Source: Hyphomicrobiales bacterium (lineage in GTDB: Bacteria > Pseudomonadota > Alphaproteobacteria > Rhizobiales > Rhizobiaceae). From it: a DNA stretch of 64,000 bases. Below, one piece after another: positions 1 through 9,399 of this stretch. Made by a program: the position numbers and the translations under genes. Location: the NCBI GenBank assembly GCA_900466605.1, contig UBMU01000002.1, forward strand, positions 310,001 to 374,000, given 5' to 3'. Each line of letters starts with the position of its first letter. The stretch's first letter is position 1. The notes under the pieces were generated by a model. That model was given only the letters and a program-made list of their open reading frames with translations. It searched no databases and was not told the DNA's origin.

Positions 1-814
1 GACGGCCGCCGGCTACAAGGAAGGCGAGAACCTGAAGTTCATGTTCGAGTCGGCCCAGGGCAATCCGGCAACGGCTGCGCAGATCGCACGCCAGTTCGCA
101 GGCGAAGGTCCCAATGTCATCGTGCCGATCTCGACGCCATCGGCTCAGGCCGTCGTTTCCTCGACGCGCGACATCCCGGTTGTCTTCACCGCCGTTTCCG
201 ATCCGCTCGGTGCGCAGCTTGTAAAGGATATGGACAAGCCGGGCGGCAATGTCACCGGCCTTTCCGACATGTCTCCGGTTGCCGAGCATCTTGCGCTAAT
301 CAAGGAAATCCTGCCGAACGTCAAAACGATCGGCTACCTCTACAACTCCGGTGAAGCCAACTCCGTATCGCTGCTCGCCGTCCTGAAGGCGGAGGCTGAC
401 AAGGCTGGCCTGAAGGTTGTCGAATCCGCCGCCACCAAATCCGCTGAAGTGCAGGGCGCTGCCCGTGCGCTGGTCGGCCGCGCCGACGCCATCTACATCC
501 CGACTGACAACACGATCATTTCTGCACTCGAAGGCGCCGTCGCCGTTGCCGAAGAAAGCAAGCTGCCGCTCTTCACCGCCGACACGGACTCCGTTTCACG
601 CGGTGCGATCGCTGCACTTGGCTTCAACTACTACGACGTCGGCAAGCAGACCGGCGAAATCGTCGTTCGCATCCTCAAGGGTGAAAACCCGGGCGACATT
701 CCGGTGAAGGTTGCTGCTGGCAGCGATCTCGTGATCAACAAGGGCGCGGCCGCCAAGATGGGCGTCACCCTGCCTGAAAGCATCGTGAAGCGCGCGACAA
801 AGACGATCGACTGA
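1..814 (+). CDS. ABC transporter substrate-binding protein (TrpX-like family), 5' end missing
   Basis: The reading frame is open from base 2, so the signal peptide and the first residues lie outside the window; about 270 residues are visible. The chain resembles the ABC_sub_bind (PF04392) family of periplasmic binding proteins: it shows the repeated alpha/beta half-domain pattern, with segments such as VIVPISTPSAQAV, IPVVFTAVSDPLGAQLV, AIYIPTDNTIISALEG and AIAALGFNYYDVGKQTGE. These proteins deliver a solute to a permease of the BPD_transp_2 type, and exactly such a permease and an ATPase gene follow. The substrate cannot be read from sequence; relatives are linked to tryptophan/tyrosine or are uncharacterised. 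A stable hairpin follows the stop codon. Confidence 0.88.
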   Translation, partial: TAAGYKEGENLKFMFESAQGNPATAAQIARQFAGEGPNVIVPISTPSAQAVVSSTRDIPVVFTAVSDPLGAQLVKDMDKPGGNVTGLSDMSPVAEHLALIKEILPNVKTIGYLYNSGEANSVSLLAVLKAEADKAGLKVVESAATKSAEVQGAARALVGRADAIYIPTDNTIISALEGAVAVAEESKLPLFTADTDSVSRGAIAALGFNYYDVGKQTGEIVVRILKGENPGDIPVKVAAGSDLVINKGAAAKMGVTLPESIVKRATKTID

Positions 815-844
815 TCGCCGCAGAGTTTTGAGAAACTGGTTATC

Positions 845-875
845 CAGCCGCTCCCGTTTTACGCGGGGGCGGCTG
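845..875 (+). other. Intergenic hairpin between binding-protein and permease genes
   Basis: A 12-bp stem (one G-T wobble) encloses a 7-base loop, with arms at 845-856 and 864-875. No T run follows, so it is not a classical terminator. Such hairpins after a binding-protein gene often protect the upstream mRNA and lower expression of the downstream permease; that role is inferred here. Confidence 0.5.
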
Positions 876-935
876 ATGGTATTAAAAGCTTGGACCCGGT
901 GACAGGCGGGCAAGTCAGAGGAAAGGGCAGGAGCC

Positions 936-1817
936 TTGAGTCAGATCGCTTTCTGGGGAGCCGTGGAGCTGGGGTTGGTCTATGCCTTCGTCGCACTCGG
1001 CGTTTACCTCGCATTCCGCGTGCTGGATTTTCCGGATCTGACGGTTGACGGCTCCTTTCCACTCGGTGCTGCGGTAACGGCGGTTCTCATCATCGCAGGC
1101 GTCAACGCGTGGTTGGCCGCCCTCGTCGCGATGGTCGCGGGTGCTGCCGCCGGCATGGTGACCGCGATGCTCAATGTGCGGTTCAAGATCCTGAACCTGC
1201 TGGCCTCGATCCTGACGATGATCGCACTGTTCTCGGTCAACCTTCGCATCATGGGCAAGCCGAACGTCGCGCTGATCAATGCCGATACGATGATCAGCCC
1301 GTTCTTCGGCCATGGTTTGCGTGACTTCTACGTTCGCCCGCTCTTCGTCGGCGCGCTCGTGGTCGTCGCCGTCATCCTCGTCTGGCGCTTCCTCGAGAGC
1401 GACTCGGGTCTGGCGATGCGCGCGACCGGCGCGAATGCCCGCATGGCTCGCGCTCAAGGCGTCGACACCAGCCGCCAGATCTATCTCGGCATGGCGCTCT
1501 CCAACGCGTTGGTTGCACTCGGCGGTGCGTTGTTTGCTCAGACGAATGGCTTTGCCGATGTCACCTCGGGCGTTGGTACGATCGTCGTGGGTCTCGCCGC
1601 CGTCATCATCGGCGAAACGCTGCTCGGACGGCGTGGTCTGCTGATCGCCTTGATCGGCTGTGTGCTTGGCTCCATTCTCTATCGTATTGCCATCCAGCTC
1701 GCTCTCTCGACCGATGTCATTGGACTTCAGGCCTCGGACCTCAATTTCGTGACCGCGGTTCTGGTGACGATCGCGCTCATTCTTCCTCGCCTTCGCCGCG
1801 GAGGTGCCGCATCGTGA
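936..1817 (+). CDS. ABC transporter permease (BPD_transp_2 type)
   Basis: This 293-residue integral inner-membrane protein has about eight to nine hydrophobic segments. It belongs to the branched-chain amino acid/ribose permease superfamily (PF02653), the same type that pairs with PF04392 binding proteins. The N-terminal segment FRVLDFPDLTVDGSFPLGAA is characteristic of this subgroup. The start is TTG at 936, preceded by a GGAAAGGGCAGGAG purine tract. Its stop overlaps the GTG start of the ATPase gene by four bases, which indicates translational coupling. With its neighbours it forms a complete importer of unknown substrate. Confidence 0.88.
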   Translation: MSQIAFWGAVELGLVYAFVALGVYLAFRVLDFPDLTVDGSFPLGAAVTAVLIIAGVNAWLAALVAMVAGAAAGMVTAMLNVRFKILNLLASILTMIALFSVNLRIMGKPNVALINADTMISPFFGHGLRDFYVRPLFVGALVVVAVILVWRFLESDSGLAMRATGANARMARAQGVDTSRQIYLGMALSNALVALGGALFAQTNGFADVTSGVGTIVVGLAAVIIGETLLGRRGLLIALIGCVLGSILYRIAIQLALSTDVIGLQASDLNFVTAVLVTIALILPRLRRGGAAS

Positions 1818-2608
1818 TTACGCTCAAGGATATCAAGGTCGTCTTCGGTAAGGGTACGCCGTTGCAGAAGCAGGCGTTGAATGGCGTCAGCCTGACGATC
1901 GAGGAAGGCTCGTTCGTCACCGTCATCGGCTCGAACGGTGCGGGCAAGTCGACGCTGCTTGGCGTGCTGGCCGGTGATGTACTTGCCAGTGATGGCCAGG
2001 TTCTGATCGGTCATGCCGATGTTACCCGCAAGTCAACGGCCGCTCGCGCAGGCCTTGTCGCCCGCGTGTTCCAGGATCCGCTGACGGGAAGCTGCGGTTC
2101 GCTGTCGATCGAGGAGAACCTTGCGCTTGCGGCGCGTCGTGGTGAAACACGTGGCCTCACATCGGCGCTCGGCCCGAAGCGACGCGAGCATTTCCGCGAG
2201 CGGATCGCCGAACTCAATCTCGGCCTGGAGAACCGGATGCGGGACCGTATGGACCTGCTATCCGGCGGGCAACGACAGGCGGTGTCGCTGGTCATGGCGA
2301 CGCTTGCGGGCTCCGAAGTGCTGTTGCTCGACGAGCATACGGCCGCACTTGATCCTGGGATGGCCGAATTCGTCATGGGGCTCACGCAGAAGATCGTCGC
2401 GGAGCGCAAGCTGACGACGCTGATGGTCACGCACTCCATGCGCCAGGCGCTGGACTATGGCCATCGTACGATCATGCTGCATGGCGGCGAGATCGTTCTC
2501 GACGTGAGCGGCGACAGCCGCAAGACGCTACAGGTCGAGGACCTGATCGCCATGTTCCGCAAGATGCGCGGCCAGACGCTCGACGACGACGCATTGCTGA
2601 TCGGCTGA
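1814..2608 (+). CDS. ABC transporter ATP-binding protein
   Basis: This 264-residue cytoplasmic ATPase energises the importer encoded just upstream. Visible motifs are Walker A GSNGAGKST (residues 39-47), the signature LSGGQRQAVSL, Walker B LLLDEHTAALDP and an H-loop in MVTHSMRQAL. It starts at GTG within the GTGA overlap with the permease stop, a usual arrangement for coupled ABC genes. It resembles the ATPases paired with uncharacterised TrpXYZ-like systems. No terminator is evident after it; about 114 bases separate it from the YCII gene. Confidence 0.92.
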   Translation: MITLKDIKVVFGKGTPLQKQALNGVSLTIEEGSFVTVIGSNGAGKSTLLGVLAGDVLASDGQVLIGHADVTRKSTAARAGLVARVFQDPLTGSCGSLSIEENLALAARRGETRGLTSALGPKRREHFRERIAELNLGLENRMRDRMDLLSGGQRQAVSLVMATLAGSEVLLLDEHTAALDPGMAEFVMGLTQKIVAERKLTTLMVTHSMRQALDYGHRTIMLHGGEIVLDVSGDSRKTLQVEDLIAMFRKMRGQTLDDDALLIG

Positions 2609-2722
2609 TCGCGGCGTCAGCGTCTCCCGCGAAATATTTCCGAGGCGATGTCGATACGCTTGCATCGCGTTCGTTATCCGTCACCATCGCAATGGAGCGA
2701 TGGGGATTTGAGGAGACGGACG

Positions 2723-3076
2723 ATGAAATATATAGCGCTGATCTACATGGACCCGAGCACCCGCACACCGCCGGATTCGCCGGAGTTCGGCAAGATGATG
2801 AGCGGCTACGCGACGGCGACTGAGACCTACAAGAGCGATGGCGTCTGGGTTGCCGGCGATGCGCTGCAACCGGTGACGACTGCGACGACAGTGCGCGTTC
2901 GCAACGGCAGGACTGAGACGATGGATGGCCCCTTCGCCGAGACCAAGGAGCAGCTTGGCGGCTTCTATATTTTTGACTGCGATAATCTCGATGACGCGAT
3001 CAAATATGCAGCAATGATCCCGCATGCAGCCATGGGCTGCGTCGAGGTGCGGCCGATCATGGTCTTCGACCGCTGA
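2723..3076 (+). CDS. YCII/DGPF family protein, partner of the ECF sigma factor
   Basis: This 117-residue protein of the YCII-related superfamily (PF03795) carries the DGPFAETKEQLGGFYIFD motif typical of the DGPF subgroup. I choose ATG 2723 (MKYIALIYMD) because AGGAGA at 2711-2716 is well placed and the family begins this way; an in-frame ATG at 2648 would add 25 residues without family character. Its stop overlaps the ATG of the sigma-factor gene (TGATG), so the two are co-translated. DGPF proteins are conserved genomic partners of ECF42 sigma factors, but their biochemical function is not settled. Confidence 0.9.
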   Translation: MKYIALIYMDPSTRTPPDSPEFGKMMSGYATATETYKSDGVWVAGDALQPVTTATTVRVRNGRTETMDGPFAETKEQLGGFYIFDCDNLDDAIKYAAMIPHAAMGCVEVRPIMVFDR

Positions 3077-4329
3077 TGAGCGAGGTTCCGGCCGCTACTC
3101 CGACTGCCGAAGCGATCGACAGAATCGTCCGGCACGACGGTGGCCGTCTCCTTTCCAGCCTAGTGGGGGCGCTTCGTGACTTCCAGCTGGCCGAGGACAG
3201 CCTGCAGGACGCAATGGAATCGGCACTCATTCATTGGAACCGGAACGGCCTGCCAGCTTCGCCAAACGCATGGCTGATGCAGGTCGCCCGCCGCAAGGCG
3301 ATCGACCGGCTGCGGCGCTCGGCCAATTTCCGGGCAAAATCGGCCGAGATTGCGCATCTCGTCGAGCTCGAAAACGCACCTCACATAGCGAATGAGGCCG
3401 ATCCGATCGGCGACGAGCGTCTGAAGCTGATCTTCGCCTGCTGCCATCCGGCGATCGACCGGAAAACATGCGTGGCCCTGACGTTGCGCTCCGTCTGCGG
3501 GCTGAAGACCGAAGAGATCGCCGATGCCTTTCTCGATAGGCCCGATGCCATGGCGCAGCGGCTGGTGCGCGCTCGCGAAAAGATCGCCAAGGCAGGTATT
3601 GCCTACGCGGTGCCCGGATCGGACGGTTGGGCGGCTCGGCTCGAAAGTGTGCTTGCCGTAGTCTATCTCATCTTCAACGAAGGATATGCCTCCGGCAGCG
3701 GCAACCATATCCGCACCGACCTCTGCGACGAGGCGATTCGCCTCGGGCGGCTGCTGATTGTACTTCGACCGGATGAGCCGGAGATCGAGGGGCTGCTGTC
3801 GCTGATGCTCTTGCATCACGCGCGCCGTGGGGCGCGGATCGGCGAGGGCGGTGAGCTTCTGACGCTCGAAATGCAGGACCGCAGCCTGTGGGACCGCACT
3901 GTCATAGCCGAGGGGGTGGCGTTGATCGAACGGGCGCTCAAGCGAGCTCGTCCGGGTCCCTATCAGCTGCAGGCGGCGATCATCGCCGTGCATGCAGAGG
4001 CGCGGAACTTCGGCGACACGGACTGGCGGCAGATCGCCTTGCTTTATGGCGAGCTTGCCCGCGCTGCCGACAATCCGGTCTATGAGCTGAACCGGATCGT
4101 CGCTTTTTCCTATATCGAGGGCGCTGGTGCCGCGCTTGCCCGCCTCAAGCCGATCGCCATGGCGCTGGTACAATACCAGCCCTTCCATGCGGTGCAGGCC
4201 GACCTCCTTGCGCGCGATCACCAGATTGATCAAGCGAGGCGCGCTTATGTCAGGGCAATCGAACTCTCGCAGTCGGATGCGGAGAAGCTGTTCCTTAAGC
4301 AGCGGCTCAGAGAGCTTGGCGACGAATAG
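3076..4329 (+). CDS. ECF sigma factor with long C-terminal extension (ECF42-like)
   Basis: This 417-residue protein is about twice the length of a standard ECF sigma factor. The N-terminal ~180 residues contain sigma region 2 (LAEDSLQDAMESALIHW, AWLMQVARRKAIDRLRR) and region 4 (LTLRSVCGLKTEEIADAF, AMAQRLVRAREKI). The remaining ~230 residues (VYLIFNEGYASG, LLSLMLLHHARR, LYGELARAADNPVYELNRIVA) form the helical, TPR-like extension (DUF6596) typical of ECF42. That group lacks a classical anti-sigma factor and is associated with DGPF proteins, as here. The extension is thought to control activity. No adjacent anti-sigma gene is seen. The target promoter is not evident. Confidence 0.92.
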   Translation: MSEVPAATPTAEAIDRIVRHDGGRLLSSLVGALRDFQLAEDSLQDAMESALIHWNRNGLPASPNAWLMQVARRKAIDRLRRSANFRAKSAEIAHLVELENAPHIANEADPIGDERLKLIFACCHPAIDRKTCVALTLRSVCGLKTEEIADAFLDRPDAMAQRLVRAREKIAKAGIAYAVPGSDGWAARLESVLAVVYLIFNEGYASGSGNHIRTDLCDEAIRLGRLLIVLRPDEPEIEGLLSLMLLHHARRGARIGEGGELLTLEMQDRSLWDRTVIAEGVALIERALKRARPGPYQLQAAIIAVHAEARNFGDTDWRQIALLYGELARAADNPVYELNRIVAFSYIEGAGAALARLKPIAMALVQYQPFHAVQADLLARDHQIDQARRAYVRAIELSQSDAEKLFLKQRLRELGDE

Positions 4330-4336
4330 ACCGACG

Positions 4337-4978
4337 TTAGCGGGCCTGCGTCAGCAGAATTTTTGCCGCGAAGACGGAAAAGACGCCGGCGAAGGTGAAA
4401 TCCATGCCGCGCAGAACCTTCTTGTTGTTCTGCAGCCAGCTCGCCAGCCAGTCGGCCGCGAAAACGACGGCAGCATTCACTGGCATGCCGATCACGATGA
4501 AGCAGAAACCGAGGAAGAGCAGCTTCTGCGTCACGGCAGGATCGCCGGCGCTGACGAACTGCGGCAGGAAGGTCATGAAGAAGATGATGACCTTCGGGTT
4601 CAGGAGGTTGACCCAGAAGCCCGAGGAAATGTTGGCAAGCGGCGTGCCCTTTGAGGCTTCCACCTTGTTGACCGAGAACTTCGAGCCATAGCGGATTGCC
4701 TGGACGGCAAGCCAAAGCAGGTAGGCGGCGCCGCCGGTCTTGAGGATCAGGAAGGCGGTCGGTGACGCGGTGATCAGCGCCGAAACGCCGAAGGCGACCA
4801 GCATTGTGTGTACGACGATACCGAGACTGGTGCCAAGCACCACGAAGAGAGCCGCTTTCTTGCCCTGCGCCAGCGCGCGGCTGATTGATAGCGTCATGTC
4901 AGGGCCAGGCGTTGCCGCAAGCAGAAGGGTCGCGGCAGCAAAGGCGAGAAGCGTGGCGATGCTGGGCAGAAAGTCCAT
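4337..4978 (-). CDS. LysE/RhtB family exporter
   Basis: This 213-residue inner-membrane protein has about six hydrophobic segments and the N-terminal signature AATPGPDMTLSISRALAQGKK of the LysE/RhtB amino-acid exporter family (PF01810). A second family-typical stretch is GFWVNLLNPKVIIFFMTFLPQF. Members export amino acids or related metabolites; the substrate here is unknown. The 3' end converges with the sigma-factor gene with seven bases between them, and no intrinsic terminator is visible there. Two further LysE-type genes occur in the window (8756-9397 and 51386-52024). Confidence 0.9.
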   Translation of the reverse strand: MDFLPSIATLLAFAAATLLLAATPGPDMTLSISRALAQGKKAALFVVLGTSLGIVVHTMLVAFGVSALITASPTAFLILKTGGAAYLLWLAVQAIRYGSKFSVNKVEASKGTPLANISSGFWVNLLNPKVIIFFMTFLPQFVSAGDPAVTQKLLFLGFCFIVIGMPVNAAVVFAADWLASWLQNNKKVLRGMDFTFAGVFSVFAAKILLTQAR

Positions 4979-5059
4979 GTTACACTCTGAAAGCCGGAAA
5001 AACGTTGGTTGCTTTTATCCGGCTCTCAGAAAATGTCTAATCAAACCTTCTAATACGAC

Positions 5060-5914
5060 CTATTCCTTGCGTTCGAGATACGCCTTGAACTTGTCGGCGT
5101 AGTCCTTGTGCCAGCGCGACAGCGGCGGACGGTTCTCGATGATGTCACCCATCGCCCAGGCCATGCGGCGTTCGTCTACGGCGCGGACGACGTCGTTGTC
5201 GGGGCAGAGGATGTAGAAGTCGCCACGCTCTAGGCTCTCGATCATGAAATCGACCGTCTGTTCCGACGTCCATGCGGCCGCCGGCTTTTCGGCGCGATCA
5301 CCCTTGGTGAGGCCGGTAAAGACGAAGCCGGGGATCAACAAGTGGGCCGAGATCTTCGAGCCCTCGGTGTTGCGCAATTCATGCTCGAGCGCTTCGGTGA
5401 ACACCTTCACGCCAGCTTTCGAAATATTGTAGGCGGGGTTGCCGGGCGGCGTGGTGATGCCCTGCTTGGAACCGGTGTTGATGATCAGGCCCGGTTCGCC
5501 GTGCGAGAGCATATGCTGGCCGAACGTGCGTGTGCCGTTGATGACGCCCAGCAGGTTGACGCCTAGGAGGCTGTCCCAATCGGCCTGGGCACTGAAGATC
5601 GACGTCTCGGGACCAATGCCGGCATTGTTCATGAGGACATGCACGCGGCCGAAGCGCTGGATCACGGTCCGTTCAAGTGCGTCGAGAGAGTCCTTCTGCG
5701 CTACGTCGGTCTCGACGGCGAGCACATGCTCTTCGCCTGATATCGATTTCAGTTCCTGCGCGGCTTCCGCCAACCGGTCGCCGCCGAGATCGGCAATGGC
5801 GACGCTCATGCCTGATCGGGCAAAGTACTTCGCCGCGGCAAGCCCGATGCCGGAAGCGCCGCCGGTGATGACGGCGACATTGGATTTCTTGATGATGTCT
5901 TGAATTCTCGTCAT
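5060..5914 (-). CDS. Short-chain dehydrogenase/reductase (SDR)
   Basis: This 284-residue classical-type SDR has the cofactor motif [16 protein letters not shown] near the N-terminus, NNAG (LMNNAGIG), and the active-site Tyr-Lys in [14 protein letters not shown] choose ATG 5914 because GAGGAG lies about nine bases upstream; the ATG at 5923 directly abuts that sequence. An acidic residue after the second beta strand (VAIADLGGD) suggests NAD(H) preference. The substrate is unknown. The gene is read towards the LysE gene with an 81-bp gap and may be transcribed with it. Confidence 0.88.
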   Translation of the reverse strand: MTRIQDIIKKSNVAVITGGASGIGLAAAKYFARSGMSVAIADLGGDRLAEAAQELKSISGEEHVLAVETDVAQKDSLDALERTVIQRFGRVHVLMNNAGIGPETSIFSAQADWDSLLGVNLLGVINGTRTFGQHMLSHGEPGLIINTGSKQGITTPPGNPAYNISKAGVKVFTEALEHELRNTEGSKISAHLLIPGFVFTGLTKGDRAEKPAAAWTSEQTVDFMIESLERGDFYILCPDNDVVRAVDERRMAWAMGDIIENRPPLSRWHKDYADKFKAYLERKE

Positions 5915-5958
5915 GGCCGGCATCTCCTCAGCATTGTCAGGACGCTGGCAGATATGGG

Positions 5959-5987
5959 TTGCGCTTTCGACCTGTCAAACATTATCC
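5959..5987 (+). promoter_or_regulatory. Possible sigma-70-type promoter for argG
   Basis: TTGCGC at 5959-5964 and TTATCC at 5982-5987 are separated by 17 bases, about 115 bases before the argG start, in the divergent gap with the SDR gene. The match is moderate and rests on consensus only. Confidence 0.35.
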
Positions 5988-6102
5988 GAGCCGCCTATGG
6001 CAGCCGTTGCCCTTGCGTCCTGTGCCGATCTCGCTAAAAGTGCCGAGCCATACCGGGCTTGGCGGGCTTGCCGCTGCCCTTTTTGCAACGGACCTCATCA
6101 TC

Positions 6103-7326
6103 ATGGCATCGCACAAAGACGTAAAGAAAGTCGTCCTCGCCTATTCTGGCGGCCTCGACACCTCGATCATCCTGAAGTGGCTGCAGACCGAACTCGGTGC
6201 AGAAGTCGTGACCTTCACGGCCGATCTCGGCCAGGGTGAAGAACTGGAACCGGCGCGCAAGAAGGCCGAGATGCTCGGCATCAAGGAAATTTACATCGAG
6301 GACGTGCGCGAAGAATTCGTCAGGGATTTCGTGTTCCCGATGTTCCGCGCCAATGCCGTCTATGAAGGCGTCTACCTGCTCGGCACCTCGATCGCGCGTC
6401 CGCTGATCTCCAAGCACCTGATCGACATTGCTCGCAAGACCGGCGCGGACGCGATCGCGCATGGCGCCACCGGCAAGGGCAACGACCAGGTTCGTTTCGA
6501 GCTCTCTGCCTATGCTCTGAACCCGGATATCAAGATCATCGCGCCGTGGCGCGACTGGTCGTTCAAGAGCCGCACCGATCTGCTGGCCTTTGCCGAAGCC
6601 CACCAGATCCCGGTTGCCAAGGACAAGAAGGGCGAAGCGCCGTTCTCCGTAGACGCCAACCTGCTGCACTCCTCCTCTGAAGGCAAGGTTCTGGAAGATC
6701 CCGCTCAGGAAGCACCTGAATACGTGCACATGCGCACGATCTCTCCGGAAGCGGCTCCTGACAAGGCAACCGTCATCAAGGTTGGCTTCGAAAAGGGTGA
6801 TGCCGTTTCGATCAACGGCGTCCGCATGAGCCCGGCGACGTTGCTGGCTGCGCTCAACAACTACGGCCGTGACAACGGTATCGGCCGCCTCGACCTCGTG
6901 GAAAACCGCTTCGTCGGCATGAAGTCGCGCGGCGTTTACGAAACGCCGGGCGGCACGATCCTGCTTGCCGCGCACCGCGCGATCGAGTCGATCACGCTCG
7001 ACCGCGGTGCCGCGCATCTCAAGGACGAGATAATGCCGCGCTACGCAGAGCTGATCTACTACGGCTTCTGGTTCTCGCCAGAGCGCGAGATGCTGCAGGC
7101 GCTGATCGACAAGAGCCAGGAGCATGTCGAAGGCGAAGTGACGCTGAAGCTCTACAAGGGCAACGTCATGGTCACCGGCCGCGAGAGCGACAAGTCGCTC
7201 TACTCCGACAAGCTCGTGACATTCGAAGACGACCAAGGCGCCTACGACCAGAAGGATGCAGCCGGCTTCATCAAGCTCAACGCGCTGCGTCTGCGCACGC
7301 TCGCCAAGCGCAACCTCTCGAAGTAA
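6103..7326 (+). CDS. argG: Argininosuccinate synthase
   Basis: ArgG condenses citrulline and aspartate with ATP to argininosuccinate, the penultimate step of arginine synthesis. The 407-residue length matches the family. The PP-loop motif [15 protein letters not shown] is near the N-terminus, followed by [17 protein letters not shown] and [16 protein letters not shown] choose ATG 6103 (MASHKDVKK) rather than the in-frame ATG at 5959, because the upstream 48 codons have no family character. The gene stands alone and ends in a strong terminator. Confidence 0.97.
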   Translation: MASHKDVKKVVLAYSGGLDTSIILKWLQTELGAEVVTFTADLGQGEELEPARKKAEMLGIKEIYIEDVREEFVRDFVFPMFRANAVYEGVYLLGTSIARPLISKHLIDIARKTGADAIAHGATGKGNDQVRFELSAYALNPDIKIIAPWRDWSFKSRTDLLAFAEAHQIPVAKDKKGEAPFSVDANLLHSSSEGKVLEDPAQEAPEYVHMRTISPEAAPDKATVIKVGFEKGDAVSINGVRMSPATLLAALNNYGRDNGIGRLDLVENRFVGMKSRGVYETPGGTILLAAHRAIESITLDRGAAHLKDEIMPRYAELIYYGFWFSPEREMLQALIDKSQEHVEGEVTLKLYKGNVMVTGRESDKSLYSDKLVTFEDDQGAYDQKDAAGFIKLNALRLRTLAKRNLSK

Positions 7327-7348
7327 TCGAGAGCAGCTGCAAGAGATC

Positions 7349-7375
7349 AAAGGCCCGCCTCATGCGGGCCTTTTT
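7349..7375 (+). terminator. Rho-independent terminator after argG
   Basis: A perfect 10-bp stem (7349-7358 with 7364-7373) has a 5-base loop and is followed by a T run. The stop codon of the convergent MFS gene overlaps the distal edge (7375-7377). Confidence 0.9.
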
Positions 7376-8595
7376 CATTCGTCCGTTGTGGTGTGGGAGA
7401 GTTCTGCTGCGCGTTGCGAGGCGCGCACGAACCAGACGTAGCTGATGATCGAAGTCAGCGCCATGATCGGGATCACCGTTCCGAAGGCAAGCAGCGGCAT
7501 GCCGATCAGCGAGCCCGCGACGCCGCCGGCAAAGCCGCCGCCCATCTGGATGAAGCCCATCATTGCCGAGGCCGAGCCGGCGATATGCGGGAAGGGGTAG
7601 AGGCCCGATGTCGTCATATGCGGCGTCAGGAAAGCCAATCCAAACGCCAGGAATGCGATAGGCCCCATGATCGAGAGATAGGACGGGGTGACGAAGTGGA
7701 CTGACAGAGCGATCATGATGCCGGCAAAGCCCAGCAGGCCAAGTCCGACGCGCACGGAACCGTCGCCGCCCAGACGCGGCGCCGCATAGCGGAGGCAGAC
7801 AGAGCCGAGGAAATAGGACCCCGATTGCATCAGCATGCCCAAGCCGAAGGCTGTCGGTGACAGACCGACGACCTTGATGAGGATGAATGGCAGCAGTGTC
7901 GCCTGCGCATAAAGCGCGCCGATCGAACCGCCAAGGACGAGCGAAGCGGAGACGAAGCGGCTTTCGCGGGCGAGCTCCAGATAGGCGCGAAGCAGGGGAC
8001 CCGGAAGCGCGCGGCGCGGATCCGGGACGCTCGTTTCGCGCATGAAGACCATCACCCCGAAACAGATCAGCAGTCCAAAGCCGATGAGGAGGAAGAAGAC
8101 GGACTGCCAGCCGAAGGCGGCCAGCGCCAAGCCACCCACGGTTGGTGCGGCGGCCGGTCCGATAGCGATCATGATGCCGATCAGGTTCATGATGCGGGAG
8201 GCTTCGGTCCCGGTGAACTGGTCCCGGACGATGGCGCGCGCCACTGTAATCCCGACCGAAGCGCCAATGCCCTGGATCAGCCGGCCGGCAAGCAGCCACT
8301 CGATGCCGGGCGCAAAGGCGGCAAGCAGACTGCCGACGACATAGATGCCGATGAAAAGGAGCGTCGCCGCGCGGCGGCCGAAAGCATCCGAGAGCGGACC
8401 GGCAAGCAGTTGCGCAACCGAGAAACCCGCGAAATAGACGGAGAGCGTCATCTTGATAGCCGAGTCGGATGTCTGGAACGCATGGACGAGTTCGGGCATA
8501 GCCGGCGTGTAGATCGACATCGAGATCGGACCGATGGTTGCGAGAAGCGCGCCGAGCATGCTCGTTCGCCGTTCGCTCATCCGGAATGGGGGCAT
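7375..8595 (-). CDS. Bcr/CflA-type MFS multidrug exporter
   Basis: This 406-residue protein has about twelve membrane segments. The N-terminal part TIGPISMSIYTPAMPEL and the loop GPLSDAFGRRAATLLFIG are typical of the Bcr/CflA subfamily of 12-TM proton-driven drug exporters; the segment IQGIGASVGITVARAIVRDQF is motif C-like. The start is uncertain: ATG 8595 or ATG 8580 (MSERRTS), neither with a clear Shine-Dalgarno. It is divergent from the LysE gene at 8756. The true substrate cannot be predicted. Confidence 0.9.
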   Translation of the reverse strand: MPPFRMSERRTSMLGALLATIGPISMSIYTPAMPELVHAFQTSDSAIKMTLSVYFAGFSVAQLLAGPLSDAFGRRAATLLFIGIYVVGSLLAAFAPGIEWLLAGRLIQGIGASVGITVARAIVRDQFTGTEASRIMNLIGIMIAIGPAAAPTVGGLALAAFGWQSVFFLLIGFGLLICFGVMVFMRETSVPDPRRALPGPLLRAYLELARESRFVSASLVLGGSIGALYAQATLLPFILIKVVGLSPTAFGLGMLMQSGSYFLGSVCLRYAAPRLGGDGSVRVGLGLLGFAGIMIALSVHFVTPSYLSIMGPIAFLAFGLAFLTPHMTTSGLYPFPHIAGSASAMMGFIQMGGGFAGGVAGSLIGMPLLAFGTVIPIMALTSIISYVWFVRASQRAAELSHTTTDE

Positions 8596-8701
8596 AGGGG
8601 TACTCGGTTCTGATAAAATGCGCGGTCAGCACGACGGTTGCGGTTTCCTTCTGTCGCAAGTGATCCGGCAATTCAAAAATCTCACGGGCTGCCATGACAG
8701 C

Positions 8702-8729
8702 TTGACGCCTTTCGATTGGTGCATAAGCT
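8702..8729 (+). promoter_or_regulatory. Possible promoter for the LysE gene at 8756
   Basis: TTGACG at 8702-8707 and TAAGCT at 8724-8729 are 16 bases apart, 26 bases before the predicted start. The -35 element is good and the -10 is weak. Confidence 0.35.
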
Positions 8730-8755
8730 GCGGCTGTCCCTTCTGGAGTTTCTCG

Positions 8756-9397
8756 ATGACGCAATCCTTGCTCGCGGGCGCCTTTCTGGCCGCCCTTCTC
8801 TATGTGCTCATTCCAGGGCCTGCCTTCCTTGCGCTGCTCGGCATCGGCGCGGGGCAGGGGCGCCGAGCAGGCGCAATGTTCGTCGGGGGCCATCTGGTGG
8901 GCGATCTGCTCTGGGCATCGCTGGCGCTGATCGCGATCATTGGGGCGAAGACGATCGGTACGTTCGTCTTCGACGCGCTTGGTCTCCTCTGTGGTTTCTA
9001 CCTTGCCTGGATCGGCTGGAATGCCGTGCGGGCAAGGCCGAAAGGTGAGGGGCAGGCGCTGATGGTGGTGGAACGACCGTTCCGTCGCGGCCTGATTTTC
9101 GGCGTCACCAACCCCAAGGGATATCCGGTGGCGCTAGCGACGTTTACCGCTCTCGTTGCGGGCTCCGCGAGCGCGCTGCAGTTCCACACGCTGCCCGTCC
9201 TGCTGGCGGTTTCGTTCCTCGGCTTCATCGTGGCGGACATGATCCTGATCACGATCATCGGCGCAGGAACGGTCCGCCGGTTCTACCGCGCGCATGAGCA
9301 GCTGATCGTGCGCTGCTCCGGTGTGCTATTCATGGGCTTTGCGGTACAGGCGCTCTGGCATGCGACGCCCGGCCTGCTCGGCTGGCGGAAGGCCTGA
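8756..9397 (+). CDS. LysE family translocator
   Basis: This 213-residue inner-membrane protein has about six hydrophobic segments and the family pattern LYVLIPGPAFLALLGIGAGQ near the N-terminus; the second conserved region is RRGLIFGVTNPKGYPVALAT. It is expected to export a small amino-acid-like metabolite. ATG 8756 (MTQSLLAGAF) is chosen because it begins directly before the first membrane segment and follows CTGGAG; the longer open frame upstream overlaps the divergent MFS gene. The 3' end meets the next gene tail to tail with two bases between. Confidence 0.88.
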   Translation: MTQSLLAGAFLAALLYVLIPGPAFLALLGIGAGQGRRAGAMFVGGHLVGDLLWASLALIAIIGAKTIGTFVFDALGLLCGFYLAWIGWNAVRARPKGEGQALMVVERPFRRGLIFGVTNPKGYPVALATFTALVAGSASALQFHTLPVLLAVSFLGFIVADMILITIIGAGTVRRFYRAHEQLIVRCSGVLFMGFAVQALWHATPGLLGWRKA

Positions 9398-9399
9398 GA

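Noticed and set aside
5051..5064. TAATACGACC, resembling the start of a T7 promoter
   Set aside because: Only the first nine bases match and no phage genes are nearby; coincidence.
7277..8893. 538-codon minus-strand frame around the MFS gene
   Set aside because: It is a shifted frame over the MFS gene and the argG terminator; the 406-residue Bcr-type frame has the real motifs.
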